A DNA stretch of 64,000 nt from Iodobacter sp. (GCF_025352645.1 NZ_JANXSO010000175.1:57558-121557), one strand, 5' to 3'; shown: positions 29,118 through 39,005, numbered from the stretch's first letter. The notes: generated by a model from the sequence alone, not told the origin. Made by a program: numbers and translations.

Positions 29118-32100
29118 TTTAGCTCCGCCACAGTTTTTGAATCCGGCATGGTGATTTGCCTAAAGGGTGAGGCTGGGGCTTTGAGCGGCAGGGCATTGAT
29201 TAAATGCAGCGGCAATAGCGTTTTTGCCCCAACGGCGCTAATCCCAAAGCGAGCAAACATTTGCGCGTGTGGGTTATCTTTGCTTGGGCCATGAATGGGC
29301 AGGCTAAACAGCAGCGCTGGATAAGCAAATTCATCTTGAAATACCATGCCCGCTGGCGCTTGATGATTACGCAAAAAGCGCAGCAAAGACCATGCGCCGC
29401 CATAGCGCCACTCGGCCGTTTGCTCGCTCACCATCAGATCGGACTGCAAGGCATCTTCCGCTGGCAGGCGTGGCGAATCTTTGGCCCAGCGCAAAGCAAA
29501 CGTGACCGGCTGACCAAGCAACCAGCGCAATTTTGCTCGCTCTCCTTGCGGATAGCGTAAGCGTTGCGCACCAAGGCCTAAGCTCCATTCAATCACCTGA
29601 TCTGCGCCCTGCTCTTTGTCTTTATCACTGCGCCATTGCACATCAATATCCACGCCCAAGGGCTGTGGCTGCTCAACGGTGCCACGTAATAATAGTGGCC
29701 CTAAAAGCTCACGCGCATTTTGCAGGCCTTGTAAATACAGCCGTGCTGCCTGCATATTTGCTGCATCTCCCTCGTCAACCCCAGCTAGGGCAATGGGCAA
29801 ATAGCTGTCAATCAGGCGCATCAATACACTGACTCTTTCCACATCCGCATCGGCAGCGCCGGTATTGGCGGCAAAAGGGAAACGCCCTGCTAGGTACTGA
29901 TTAAAGTAGGGGGCTAGCTGCTGCCAAGCATAAGCACTGCTTTGTGCCCGTAGGCCGGTGCAGCGCTCATTGGCTAGATTAACTAAACGCTGTGCCCGCT
30001 CAAAGAAATACCCAGGCCCCGCAGGTAGTTCCAGCTGCTGCAAGACGCTGTGGCAGGTGTTTACATCCATCTCATTCAGCTCTTTACTAATCAGCTGAGC
30101 TAAAAGTATGACACCACTATCAGGGGCTTTTTCTTTAAATTTTTTCAGATCCAGCGCCAAGCTGCGCCAACGCATAATCATTTGCATATCTTTCACCGGC
30201 ACGCCTTTGGGGTGCGCCGCCAGCCACTCCAGCACCATGCCTTGATTGATCGCCACGCTGGCAAGCTGCTCTAATTGCCGTGCTAAATACTGCTGTAGCT
30301 CAAGTGGGTTACTGGCCTTAAAGGCCTTGTAGCTGGCATTTTTTTTGCCATCCCACCAAGAAAACGTGGCTTGCTTGGGCTGATACAGCGCTAATTCTGC
30401 TAACTGAGCATCGGCTTGGCGCAGGCTTTGCAACGCCCTTTCGGTGATTTCTCTATTTAGCTCATTCGATAAATCACTGCGCCCTAGGTCGATAAAGGCG
30501 ACGCTTATCGCGGGCGCGGCATGGATCAAGCCATCTAAACTATCATCCGCACGGCTCTGAGCCTCATCGGCAACGAGCCCTCCTAAGATATGCCACATGG
30601 TGATAGCCGTGCTCTTGCTGGCTAAATCGCCGAGGGCAGAACGATATAAATCCGGTACTTTCGGCAAGATTTGCGCCTGATAATGCTGTCTGCTTTGGTA
30701 GTTTTCCATCGCGGTATTGAGTGTTTCTGCATTCATCCCTTTTAAGCTGCCAAGCACCGCGGCTTTAAGGCTTGCAGAGCGCGCCTGCACCACAAAATCT
30801 TGCTCCAGTAAATAATGAATGGCGCTTTGCAACTGCACCACCTCTTCTCTAATCCCTACCGCGCCTTGCGCCGTAAGGGATGAGTCTTGATTAGACCAGC
30901 GCTCTTGAAACGCTTTGCGCACACTACTGGCATGCGCTTCAATCTGCTGCACAACCTCTTTACCAACAAAGCTGCTCGATCGGGCATGATTTAATAAAGC
31001 GCTATAACCTGGCACTAAGTCTTGGCCTGAGGCGCTACTCCATGCACTATTGCTCGCCGCAATCAACCTTCTGAGCAGTGCAATTTGTCGCTGCAGCGTA
31101 TCTAGCTCGGCATAGCTATTGCGATTATCACTTTGCAGCTCGGTTAAGTGCGTTTGTACGTTGTCGGCCATTTCTGTGAAAGTGGTATCGGCATACAAAC
31201 GATCCAGCCAGCGCTTCATTAGCTCAGCAAAGTGCTGCTCGGTTTCTTTAGCCACATCTTGTAAGCGAATCAGCTTCCCCATTTCAGGAGCATATTGCTG
31301 TAATACATTTTCAAGCTTGGCCCTTAAATGCAAGCGATCTGGGTGGAAATCTGTTTCCCACAGCCGATTACTTAAATTAGCCATGCTGCTTAAAGCATCG
31401 CTCCCACCCCTTAATGCGCGGTTATATAAGATTACATCTTGCTCAAGCAAACTGGCCTGCTGCATCAAGCGCTGCGCACTCACATAACGCGGCCAATTCT
31501 CTGGGCTGCTGGTGCTATCGCCACTCGTTATATCGCTATTTGTACCTTCAGCCTGCAAGAGGGCTAAATCTATTTGCAACTGATCGTAGAGCGAAGCGAA
31601 CCACTGAGTTTTAAATAAACTGGCGACTTTTTTATCCAAATCCTGATCAAAAGAAGAAAACCAAGCGCCTGGAAACACAAAACTCGCAAAGTGCAAACGT
31701 GGTGCATTAGTTAACACACTCCACAGGCCAGACGCCGCTTGGCTGGCAGGATCATCCTCGGTTTGCACCTCACTTTGTCCTGATCCAAGCTCGCTTAAAA
31801 GGTGATTCAGCGTGATTGCTTCTTGGCGCTCATTCTGCCAAATCCACACCATGGCCAATAACCAAACCGCACAAAATACGCCCATGCCAATACAAGCATA
31901 GCGATGCCAACGTTGACGCAAAGACATAATCCGCACGATAGGCTGCGCCAAGCCCCGTTCAGCGGCGATGCGTTGACGTAATAAGCGCGCAGCAAAAATA
32001 GGCGTTTCTGTGACTTGGGAGCCGACAGGGGCAAAGCCATCCATATCGTCTTGCGGCGGCTGATAAGCGCCCACAAAATACAGCCCACGCAGCACCGGCG

Positions 32101-32923
32101 CATCACCCAGCGCATTGCTTTGGAAGGCGGCATCGCCTAAAGCCTGTAAAGGTGCGCGTAGCGCATCAAACTGCCGTGGCAGTAAAAACAACGCATCGCT
32201 GACGCCGCCATTTAATGCACCAATTTCACCGATACAATCGCCAAGCTGGTTTTGTAGCTGGCTGATGGCTTTATCCAAGCATTCACGCTGATAGGTGCTG
32301 GCCAGAGGCAAGGTAGAAGACCAACCCAAAGCACAGTCTTGCGCCTGATCTGGCAAAGATTCAATCAGCTCTTTACCGCCCGCCATCTCTTGCAAGCCGG
32401 TAATCAACCAATACACCGGCAGGGTTTGCCCTAGTTTTTGTTGTGCATCTTGAAACTGCTTACACAGCATAATTTCAGCTTGTAAAACCTCGCCCTTAGC
32501 CTGTAAACGCTCGGCAGAAATAGCCCAGATCACCGCGTCGATTGGCCTTTGCCCGCGCACCCTCAGCAAAGCCCCCAATAAACGTCTCCACGACGATAAG
32601 GCGGCTAATGCGCCATCGGCCTGCATAAAAATATCGTGCGGAGGAAGCAATACTACGGCATCGCTGGCATACCAAAAACGCCCAAACCACGCAGTTTTTT
32701 CCTCACTTTTTAATTGCCAAGCGCGGCATAAAGCCTCCGCACTTTTTTGATCATCGCCCAAGAGCAGCAGCCAAGGCACTTGATAGCGCCCCTCAATGCC
32801 ACTGTCTTTTTCCATTTTTTTAACTGAATCAATAAAGCCACGTCCAAGACGATCCATCTTGCTAAGCACAAACCAAAGCAGCAGTAATACAACAATAATC
32901 AGCAAGATAATCAGCAGCTTCAC
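29114..32923 (-). CDS. tssM: Type VI secretion membrane protein TssM (IcmF)
   Basis: The 1269-residue inner-membrane protein forms the trans-envelope channel with TssJ and TssL. A membrane segment lies at 1-20 and another near 340-362 (CIGMGVFCAVWLLAMVWIW). A long periplasmic region with IcmF-related and C-terminal DUF1215-like sequence follows. The cytoplasmic nucleotide-binding region begins VPWLLLLGDDQKSAEAL, where the P-loop GxxGxGKT expected in most TssM proteins is missing. Length is normal. It overlaps tssL and tssA by four bases each. Confidence 0.93.
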   Translation of the reverse strand: MKLLIILLIIVVLLLLWFVLSKMDRLGRGFIDSVKKMEKDSGIEGRYQVPWLLLLGDDQKSAEALCRAWQLKSEEKTAWFGRFWYASDAVVLLPPHDIFMQADGALAALSSWRRLLGALLRVRGQRPIDAVIWAISAERLQAKGEVLQAEIMLCKQFQDAQQKLGQTLPVYWLITGLQEMAGGKELIESLPDQAQDCALGWSSTLPLASTYQRECLDKAISQLQNQLGDCIGEIGALNGGVSDALFLLPRQFDALRAPLQALGDAAFQSNALGDAPVLRGLYFVGAYQPPQDDMDGFAPVGSQVTETPIFAARLLRQRIAAERGLAQPIVRIMSLRQRWHRYACIGMGVFCAVWLLAMVWIWQNERQEAITLNHLLSELGSGQSEVQTEDDPASQAASGLWSVLTNAPRLHFASFVFPGAWFSSFDQDLDKKVASLFKTQWFASLYDQLQIDLALLQAEGTNSDITSGDSTSSPENWPRYVSAQRLMQQASLLEQDVILYNRALRGGSDALSSMANLSNRLWETDFHPDRLHLRAKLENVLQQYAPEMGKLIRLQDVAKETEQHFAELMKRWLDRLYADTTFTEMADNVQTHLTELQSDNRNSYAELDTLQRQIALLRRLIAASNSAWSSASGQDLVPGYSALLNHARSSSFVGKEVVQQIEAHASSVRKAFQERWSNQDSSLTAQGAVGIREEVVQLQSAIHYLLEQDFVVQARSASLKAAVLGSLKGMNAETLNTAMENYQSRQHYQAQILPKVPDLYRSALGDLASKSTAITMWHILGGLVADEAQSRADDSLDGLIHAAPAISVAFIDLGRSDLSNELNREITERALQSLRQADAQLAELALYQPKQATFSWWDGKKNASYKAFKASNPLELQQYLARQLEQLASVAINQGMVLEWLAAHPKGVPVKDMQMIMRWRSLALDLKKFKEKAPDSGVILLAQLISKELNEMDVNTCHSVLQQLELPAGPGYFFERAQRLVNLANERCTGLRAQSSAYAWQQLAPYFNQYLAGRFPFAANTGAADADVERVSVLMRLIDSYLPIALAGVDEGDAANMQAARLYLQGLQNARELLGPLLLRGTVEQPQPLGVDIDVQWRSDKDKEQGADQVIEWSLGLGAQRLRYPQGERAKLRWLLGQPVTFALRWAKDSPRLPAEDALQSDLMVSEQTAEWRYGGAWSLLRFLRNHQAPAGMVFQDEFAYPALLFSLPIHGPSKDNPHAQMFARFGISAVGAKTLLPLHLINALPLKAPASPFRQITMPDSKTVAELK

Positions 32924-33648
32924 GGCTTAGCCTCACTCAGTGCTGGGTGAGCCAATTCAATACTCAGATAAATATCCCGCCAAAATAGCTGGCTAAGCAC
33001 CAGCATCACCAGCAGCAAACCAGCAATCATCAAGCCCAGCCTAAACCCATCGGGTAGCATTTTTCGCTCACTTAGCTGCAAGGGCTGGCTCATGCTCTCC
33101 CCTTCTAACACGGCTCCCAGCCGATGATGATCTGGCTCACGCTGATAAACTTGGGCAAATAAGGCCTTACACCACTCACCATATTGGCTAGGATTCATAC
33201 GCAGGCGGCCGCGAAACCCCAACACCAGCGTCATTAAATAAACAGCGGCCAAATCACGCTCGCTAGGGTCTTGCCTTGCCAGCATTTGCTCGATGTCATC
33301 AGGCAGCGATTCACCTGCCGTGCGGGTGCCAAATAAGCGAAACTCCAAGGGGGTAAGCTGCCAACTGCTCTGCCCACTCCAATCGCTAAAGAGCAGCACT
33401 TCATCGAGCAAAGCCACAAACGCGTATTGCATGGTTTGCGCATCTTTGGCGCTGGCCACGCCCGCTTGCATCACCACTGATCGATACACCCGCTTGGCCA
33501 AGATGCTGGTTTCTTCAACCATGCGTTGCACCAAGCTTTCTTTGGGCTCTGCGCTGGTTAAAAGGCTGGGAGAGAGCAAAAGCCACTCCTCCCAAACTTG
33601 GCAAAAAGCCTGCTTTAAAGGCAGCGACTGGCGGGTGAAATCAGCCAT
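32920..33648 (-). CDS. tssL: Type VI secretion membrane protein TssL (DotU)
   Basis: The 242-residue protein has the cytoplasmic DotU helical domain (QTMQYAFVALLDEVLLFSDWSGQSSWQLTPLE, then LGFRGRLRMNPSQYGEWCKALFAQV). One C-terminal membrane helix (LGLMIAGLLLVMLVLSQLFW) ends the chain. No OmpA-like peptidoglycan-binding domain is attached. It bridges TssM and the baseplate. The start overlaps the tssK stop by 8 bases. Confidence 0.93.
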   Translation of the reverse strand: MADFTRQSLPLKQAFCQVWEEWLLLSPSLLTSAEPKESLVQRMVEETSILAKRVYRSVVMQAGVASAKDAQTMQYAFVALLDEVLLFSDWSGQSSWQLTPLEFRLFGTRTAGESLPDDIEQMLARQDPSERDLAAVYLMTLVLGFRGRLRMNPSQYGEWCKALFAQVYQREPDHHRLGAVLEGESMSQPLQLSERKMLPDGFRLGLMIAGLLLVMLVLSQLFWRDIYLSIELAHPALSEAKP

Positions 33649-34993
33649 TTTTGGCCTCGCTCAGCACCGGAATATCATCGGCCTCAGGCGCAAATAGCTC
33701 GATGCTGAGTGGCCCAGCATCATTGCTGGCGGCGGCAATATATAAGAGCTCATCCGGCTTAATCCAGCCAGAAAACTCATACAGCATAAATAAACGCGTG
33801 TCTTCGCCCACGCTATAACTCGCCTGCTCTTGTCTATCTAGCTGGCGATAAGCCACACCCTGCATTCTTTGTTTTTGTAAAGTTTCAACCAAAGATAAGG
33901 AGGCAATGACCGCATTTTTAAGCCACGACCCCGCCGCTTCTTCAGCCATACCATTGGGCATGCGCAATCCCATCACCCATTGCCCACTGTCTTTTAATGT
34001 AGCGGGCGGCATAATCATAAAATCTGTGCCTTCGTGCTTAAAGGGATAACGCGCATAGCCCACGCGAATCTGGGCAATGGCCTGCGAGATAAAGCCAATC
34101 ACCTCCTCAAAACAGCCCAGTAATTCTTGATAATTAAAAGCACGAAAAGCAGGCACGCCCGCGATAGGGTTCAAGCCACATACCGAGCCCGCCGCGCCGC
34201 ATAGAATTTGATACAAAGTACTAGGGTGAGCCACGCGGCTATCCAAGGCACTTTTTAGCTCAGGTAATCTGGCCCAAAGCGCCGCCAACTGGCGATTAAG
34301 CCGTGCCATATCGCCCTCATTATTGGCCTGCTGTGCCAGCCTTAAACGCCCAGCCAAAAACACACATTTTTCACCGATGTTTTTACATAAATGAGCAATT
34401 TGCATCCCCAATAGCGATTCCGGCCAAACCCGCGGCTGTGGCGCAAAATAAAGCACTTTGGCAAAACCACCTGCTACTTCTTCCACCCGCAGCAAAGGCA
34501 AGCACACCCCATCGGCACACTGCTGCTCACTAGCCAGCGTAAGATTGGGCTGCAATAAAGTGAGCGAAGCGGGTGATTCTTTACTGACTAAATCAGGAAT
34601 ATCTTTACCCAGCACCGAACGATAGCGCCGACCACTACGATCCAGCTCGCCCGCTCGATACAACGGTGGCACTACGATATAAAACGTCGCCAGCCGATTA
34701 GGCTCGGCCATGATGGGGGCTTTTAAATCCAGTTCTAAAGGAGGATGCACCCCAGGCTGTAGGCATACCCATAAGCCATCGGGCAAAATGGCCTCTAGTG
34801 CCAACACGCGTAATTTGCCGCTGATTAAAGCCGCCTCATCAATCTCCAGATTAAGCACGCCCCAGAAATAGGGCTGCGCGGTAAGGGCATACTGCGCAGC
34901 CAGCGTTTCGGCGCGCAAAGACTGCTGTTGAAAGTGCTGCGGCAAAAGCTGCATGCCCTCAAACCAACAAATTGCTTCTGGAATTTGACCCAC
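33641..34993 (-). CDS. tssK: Type VI secretion baseplate protein TssK
   Basis: The 450-residue protein begins with the conserved IPEAICWFEGMQLLPQHFQQQSLRAETLA segment of TssK (VasE/ImpJ). TssK trimers connect the baseplate wedges to the TssJLM membrane complex and resemble phage receptor-binding proteins. The C-terminal FELFAPEADDIPVL-like region fits the membrane-complex-binding head. It is followed directly by tssL and preceded, after 127 bases containing a palindromic repeat, by tssJ. Confidence 0.93.
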   Translation of the reverse strand: MGQIPEAICWFEGMQLLPQHFQQQSLRAETLAAQYALTAQPYFWGVLNLEIDEAALISGKLRVLALEAILPDGLWVCLQPGVHPPLELDLKAPIMAEPNRLATFYIVVPPLYRAGELDRSGRRYRSVLGKDIPDLVSKESPASLTLLQPNLTLASEQQCADGVCLPLLRVEEVAGGFAKVLYFAPQPRVWPESLLGMQIAHLCKNIGEKCVFLAGRLRLAQQANNEGDMARLNRQLAALWARLPELKSALDSRVAHPSTLYQILCGAAGSVCGLNPIAGVPAFRAFNYQELLGCFEEVIGFISQAIAQIRVGYARYPFKHEGTDFMIMPPATLKDSGQWVMGLRMPNGMAEEAAGSWLKNAVIASLSLVETLQKQRMQGVAYRQLDRQEQASYSVGEDTRLFMLYEFSGWIKPDELLYIAAASNDAGPLSIELFAPEADDIPVLSEAKNG

Positions 34994-35019
34994 GCTATCC
35001 CCTGATTATTTAAGCCTTT

Positions 35020-35083
35020 GTAGGGCTGAAACCCGCCATTTTTAGTTTTGCGCCTTCAATCTGGCAAATTGCACTCGCCCTAC
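35020..35083. repeat. Dispersed palindromic repeat, GTAGGGCGGGT family, copy 2
   Basis: GTAGGGCTGAAACCCGCC at the left is mirrored by TTGCACTCGCCCTAC at the right. It lies within the T6SS operon between tssJ and tssK. Confidence 0.6.
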
Positions 35084-35120
35084 ATGAAAACATGACCTGG
35101 CTATCCAGCGTTTTAAAACC

Positions 35121-35582
35121 TCAATCCCCAGCCACCCAACGTACATCTTGGCTATCCAAATACAGCAGCACGCTCTTTTGCTGATCTAAACGTAATCGGT
35201 GCATGCCTGGCGAGCTATACGCGGCGTAAACCAATACGGCCAAGCCTGGCTGGCCCTTTAATGGGGAATCAACGACATCCAATCTTTGCCCTGGCACCAG
35301 CTCGCGGCTCCAAACAAACAGTGCTTTGGGGAAATCGCGTTGTAACTGAGCACGTTGTTCAAACCATTGCGCCGCAGACAGAGTTAAGAGGCGTTTGAGC
35401 AGCTCTTCATCATCCACCACCACTAAATCGATAGGGATAGGCGTGTCTTCATTGGCCAAGGAGGCCACCGAAAAGGACACGCTGCTTAATTTGATCGAGG
35501 GCTTTAGCAAGCCACAGCCAGCCAGCACGATGCAAAGCAGCAGTAAGCAGGCCCAGCGATATAGTTTTTGAGAATCCCGCAC
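35121..35582 (-). CDS. tssJ: Type VI secretion lipoprotein TssJ
   Basis: The 153-residue outer-membrane lipoprotein has a signal with lipobox LAGC (Cys at residue 23). The mature domain is a transthyretin-like beta-sandwich (IKLSSVSFSVASLANEDTPIPIDLVVVDDEELLKRLLTL). It anchors the TssM periplasmic tip at the outer membrane. The start is GTG, with GAGGG seven bases upstream. It is the first gene of the minus-strand T6SS arm and faces tssB across a short divergent region. Confidence 0.85.
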   Translation of the reverse strand: MRDSQKLYRWACLLLLCIVLAGCGLLKPSIKLSSVSFSVASLANEDTPIPIDLVVVDDEELLKRLLTLSAAQWFEQRAQLQRDFPKALFVWSRELVPGQRLDVVDSPLKGQPGLAVLVYAAYSSPGMHRLRLDQQKSVLLYLDSQDVRWVAGD

Positions 35583-35733
35583 AAAACCCTCGAGTATGCT
35601 TACGCAAATAACATTAATGCCTGATGCTTATTATAGAAATAACTTTCTTAAAACTTCCAATTAAATATTTGCAATTACAAGAATCGTCTTCTAGATTCAA
35701 CAGACACCCCAATCCATCGTGCATGAGGCCGTC
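35583..35733. promoter_or_regulatory. Divergent promoter region of the T6SS
   Basis: The 151-base AT-rich region between tssJ (minus) and tssB (plus) must hold the promoters of both arms. No sigma-54 (GG-N10-GC) element or clear -35/-10 pair was recognised, so exact sites cannot be given. Confidence 0.5.
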
Positions 35734-36300
35734 ATGACAGAAAGCACACAACACAAGCTAGATCGCGTTCGCCCTCCCCGCGTCCAAATTACTTACGACG
35801 TAGAAATTGGCAATGCAATCGAGAAAAAAGAGCTGCCTCTTGTGGTCGGCATTTTGTCCGATCTATCTGGTCAGCCCAAAGAAAAGCTTCCCAAGCTCAG
35901 CGATCGACGCTTTATCAATATTGATCGAGATAACTTTATCGACGTATTGGAATCGATCAACCCGCGTCTGGCCATTCAAGTGGATAACACCATTGCTGGC
36001 GACGGCAGCAAGCTCAATATCGAGCTTAATTTTTATGAACCACAAGATATCAACGATAAAAATGCCGTGCCTAAGAGCAAAGATTTTGACCATTTCGACC
36101 CGATCAGCATCGTGAATAAAGTTGCGCCGCTTAAAAAGCTATTTGAAGCCCGCCAGCGTCTGCGTGATCTTTTGGGCAAGCTAGATGGCAATGATGACTT
36201 GGATAAATTACTGCAAGACGTAGTTGCCAATACTGAAGGCCTAAAAGAAATTAAATCGGCCCTGCCTGTTGAAACGCCAGTCCCCGCGCCTGCTGCTTAA
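35734..36300 (+). CDS. tssB: Type VI secretion sheath protein TssB (VipA)
   Basis: The 188-residue cytoplasmic protein is the small sheath subunit. The family pattern is VRPPRVQITYDVEIGNAIEKKELPLVVGILSDLSG, then FINIDRDNFIDVLESINPRL. It polymerises with TssC into the contractile sheath. The ATG at 35734 follows GAGG by six bases; a GTG five codons earlier is in frame but less well placed. tssC follows after 18 bases. Confidence 0.95.
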   Translation: MTESTQHKLDRVRPPRVQITYDVEIGNAIEKKELPLVVGILSDLSGQPKEKLPKLSDRRFINIDRDNFIDVLESINPRLAIQVDNTIAGDGSKLNIELNFYEPQDINDKNAVPKSKDFDHFDPISIVNKVAPLKKLFEARQRLRDLLGKLDGNDDLDKLLQDVVANTEGLKEIKSALPVETPVPAPAA

Positions 36301-36318
36301 ACCTTTTGGAGAACCACC

Positions 36319-37797
36319 ATGCCAGAAACACAAGCTGCACCAGCAGCAGGCGGATCAACCGCTACCCTAGGGCTGCTCGATAAAATCATTCAAGATGGTC
36401 GGATGGCGCTGGATGATAGCCAAAAGCCCCATGCCATTGATTTACTGGGTGAATTTGCCACTCAGGTGCTTGATGGGGCCATGACCATCAATAAAGACAC
36501 GGTGGCGATGATTAACCATCGCATCGACGATATCGACAAAATGATCAGCACCCAGCTCAATCAAATTTTGCACCATCCCGATGTGCAAGAGCTGGAAGCT
36601 TCATGGCGCGGCCTGCATTACCTCGTAATGAATACCGAAACCAGCACGCGTCTTAAGCTGCGTTTACTTAATGTATCGCGCAAAGACTTACAAACTGATC
36701 TAGAAAAAGCGGTTGAATTTGACCAAAGCGCCCTGTTTAAACAAATTTACGAAGAAGAATATGGCACCTTTGGCGGGCATCCATTTAGCGTACTGATGGG
36801 CGACTATAAGTTTGGCCGCCACCCACAGGATATTGCCCTGCTAGAAAAACTATCCAATGTAGCTGCCGCCGCACACGCCCCCTTTATTGCCGCAGCCAAT
36901 CCTAAGCTATTTGATATGACCAGCTTTGCCGAGCTAGGCCTGCCGCGTGATTTGGCTAAATTATTTGAAAGCAGCGAGCTGATTAAATGGCAAAGCTTTA
37001 GAGCCAGCGAAGACTCACGCTATGTGTCCTTAGTGCTGCCGCATGTCTTGCTGCGCCTACCTTACGGCCCAGATACTTTGCCAACCGAAGGCATGAATTA
37101 CGTTGAAGACGTAGACGGCACCGAGGCCAACAAATATCTATGGGGCAATGCCGCATGGGCGCTCACACAGCGCATTACCAATGCGTTTTCACTCTATGGC
37201 TGGTGTGCTGCGATTCGCGGAGTGGAAGGCGGCGGTGCTGTGGCGGGCCTGCCATCGCATACTTTCTCTACCGCATCGGGCGATAAAACACTGAAATGTC
37301 CTACCGAAGTACCGATTACCGATCGGCGTGAGAAAGAGCTCAATGACTTAGGCTTTATTGCGCTTTGCCACAAAAAGAACACCGATCTAGCCGTGTTCTT
37401 TGGTGGGCAAACCACCAATAAGCCCAAGGTTTACAACACGCCACAAGCCAATGCCAATGCCAATATTTCCGGCATGCTGCCTTATGTACTCGCCGCATCG
37501 CGCTTTGCGCATTACATCAAAGTGATTATGCGCGACAAGATCGGCAGCTTTATGACGCGTGACAATGTGCAGAGTTATCTGAACAACTGGATCGCCGATT
37601 ACGTGCTGATCAACGACAACGCCCCGCAAGAAATCAAAGCGCAATACCCGCTACGAGAAGCAAGGGTAGACGTGACCGAAGTAGCAGGCAAACCCGGCTC
37701 TTACCGCGCCACGGTATTTCTACGCCCGCACTTTCAGCTAGAAGAGCTCACCGCATCAATCCGCTTAGTGGCAGAGCTTCCACCGCCTGCGGCTTGA
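36319..37797 (+). CDS. tssC: Type VI secretion sheath protein TssC (VipB)
   Basis: The 492-residue large sheath subunit has the family core ELEASWRGLHYLVMNTETSTRLKLRLLNVSRKDL, IYEEEYGTFGGHPFSVLMGDY, and the C-terminal RDKIGSFMTRDNVQSYLNNWIADYV. With TssB it forms the contractile tube that drives Hcp-VgrG out of the cell and is then recycled by ClpV. GGAG precedes the ATG. It is followed by a 165-base gap with a perfect palindrome before hcp. Confidence 0.96.
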   Translation: MPETQAAPAAGGSTATLGLLDKIIQDGRMALDDSQKPHAIDLLGEFATQVLDGAMTINKDTVAMINHRIDDIDKMISTQLNQILHHPDVQELEASWRGLHYLVMNTETSTRLKLRLLNVSRKDLQTDLEKAVEFDQSALFKQIYEEEYGTFGGHPFSVLMGDYKFGRHPQDIALLEKLSNVAAAAHAPFIAAANPKLFDMTSFAELGLPRDLAKLFESSELIKWQSFRASEDSRYVSLVLPHVLLRLPYGPDTLPTEGMNYVEDVDGTEANKYLWGNAAWALTQRITNAFSLYGWCAAIRGVEGGGAVAGLPSHTFSTASGDKTLKCPTEVPITDRREKELNDLGFIALCHKKNTDLAVFFGGQTTNKPKVYNTPQANANANISGMLPYVLAASRFAHYIKVIMRDKIGSFMTRDNVQSYLNNWIADYVLINDNAPQEIKAQYPLREARVDVTEVAGKPGSYRATVFLRPHFQLEELTASIRLVAELPPPAA

Positions 37798-37816
37798 AGT
37801 GTTTTGTAGGGTGAAG

Positions 37817-37838
37817 GTGGGCACGCATGCGTGCCCAC
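37817..37838. other. Perfect 22-bp palindrome between tssC and hcp
   Basis: GTGGGCACGC is followed by ATGC and GTGCCCAC in exact symmetry, preceded by GTAGGGTGAAG. No T-run follows, so this is not a standard terminator. It resembles the GTAGGGTGGGCA repeat at 47454 and may be a stabilising stem-loop in the mRNA ahead of hcp. Confidence 0.55.
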
Positions 37839-37962
37839 GCGCGCAACACACGTAACAAACACGGCTGCCGTGAATGGCCCGCTTAGGCAAGATAAAACCT
37901 ATTGCTCACCCTAAAAAAACTGATCGCCAGACAACATATCAAACCACAGGGAGTTTTAAACG

Positions 37963-38463
37963 ATGGATGCCATTATTCTTGATTTGGGTGCCGATATTAA
38001 GGGCGAGTGTATGCTCGAAGGCTATGTCGACAAAATTGAAGTGATGTCGTACAGCCATAATGTCGCCATGCAAGTCACCAATGACGTCAGCAATTCAGAG
38101 CGCACCTCAGGCAAGCCACATATTGGTGAATTCACTACCACCAAATTTGTTGATGCCTCTACCCCGCTACTCAACCAATACTGCTGCGCCGGTAAAGATA
38201 TTGCCGAAGTGAAGATCACTATTGGCCGCAATGCCTCCGACGATAGCGGTAAGATTGTGGCCTTTATTGTTTACACCCTCACCAATGTGCTGATTTCTAA
38301 TGTCAGCGTGAGCGGTGGCTCTGGCGGCAAGCCAGTTGAAACGCTTTCTTTAAATTTCACCAAAATCAAGTGGGAACTCACCACCCAAAAAGACAGCGGC
38401 GATAAAGAAGGCACCGCAGCCAGCACATGGGATCTAACCGCTAATAAATTAATTAAGGGTTAA
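37963..38463 (+). CDS. hcp: Type VI secretion tube protein Hcp (TssD)
   Basis: The 166-residue secreted protein forms hexameric rings that stack into the inner tube and carry effectors. Family motifs include GECMLEGYVDKIEVMSYSHNVAMQV near the start, SERTSGKPHIGEFTTTKFVDASTPLL, and LNFTKIKWELTTQK at the C-terminus. A GGGAG site lies upstream. There is no C-terminal effector extension. The separate 165-base leader suggests expression partly independent of tssBC. Confidence 0.95.
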   Translation: MDAIILDLGADIKGECMLEGYVDKIEVMSYSHNVAMQVTNDVSNSERTSGKPHIGEFTTTKFVDASTPLLNQYCCAGKDIAEVKITIGRNASDDSGKIVAFIVYTLTNVLISNVSVSGGSGGKPVETLSLNFTKIKWELTTQKDSGDKEGTAASTWDLTANKLIKG

Positions 38464-38501
38464 AGGGCTAAGGCCAAGCACTGCGCTTGGCCTGCATATC
38501 T

Positions 38502-38951
38502 ATGGCCAATCAGCCCCTATTTCGCATCCCGCTATTTGAACGCCTAAGCGATGATGCACCAGCAAAGCCAGAAGCCACACCGCTCAGGCGCTATGCGCAA
38601 GATGCGGCGCTGGCTTCGATTTGCACTGAATTATCCCACTTACTCAATACCCGCCGCTCAAGTACGCCTTGGCAAGAAAATTACAGCGTGCTTGATTATG
38701 GCATTGCCGACTGGAGTAGCTTTAAAAGCGGCTTTGAGGAAGATAGGCGCAAGCTCATCAAAGATATTCGTCTCGCGATTAGCCTATTTGAGCCACGCTT
38801 AAAAAACCCACAGGTCGAGCTACTAGCAATGAATAGCCAAACATCGGCCTTACGCATCAGCGCCGAATTAGCAGGCCACGCTGGGCAACGTGCAGTGCTC
38901 TGCATCAGCCCAATAGCGGAGGGAGTAAAGATTGAAATAGAAGGTGAATAA
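38502..38951 (+). CDS. tssE: Type VI secretion baseplate protein TssE
   Basis: The 149-residue protein belongs to the gp25-like lysozyme-fold family without lysozyme activity. Typical sequence is PLFERLSDD near the start, then LSHLLNTRRSSTPWQENYSVLDYGIADWSSF. It forms part of the baseplate wedge and nucleates the sheath. The ATG at 38502 is preferred; a TTG five codons upstream is in frame but has no better ribosome-binding site. Confidence 0.92.
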   Translation: MANQPLFRIPLFERLSDDAPAKPEATPLRRYAQDAALASICTELSHLLNTRRSSTPWQENYSVLDYGIADWSSFKSGFEEDRRKLIKDIRLAISLFEPRLKNPQVELLAMNSQTSALRISAELAGHAGQRAVLCISPIAEGVKIEIEGE

Positions 38952-39005
38952 ACCAGCGTATTCCTGCTCGCCATGGCCTTAGGCCAAATATCCACCGAGG
39001 AATAA

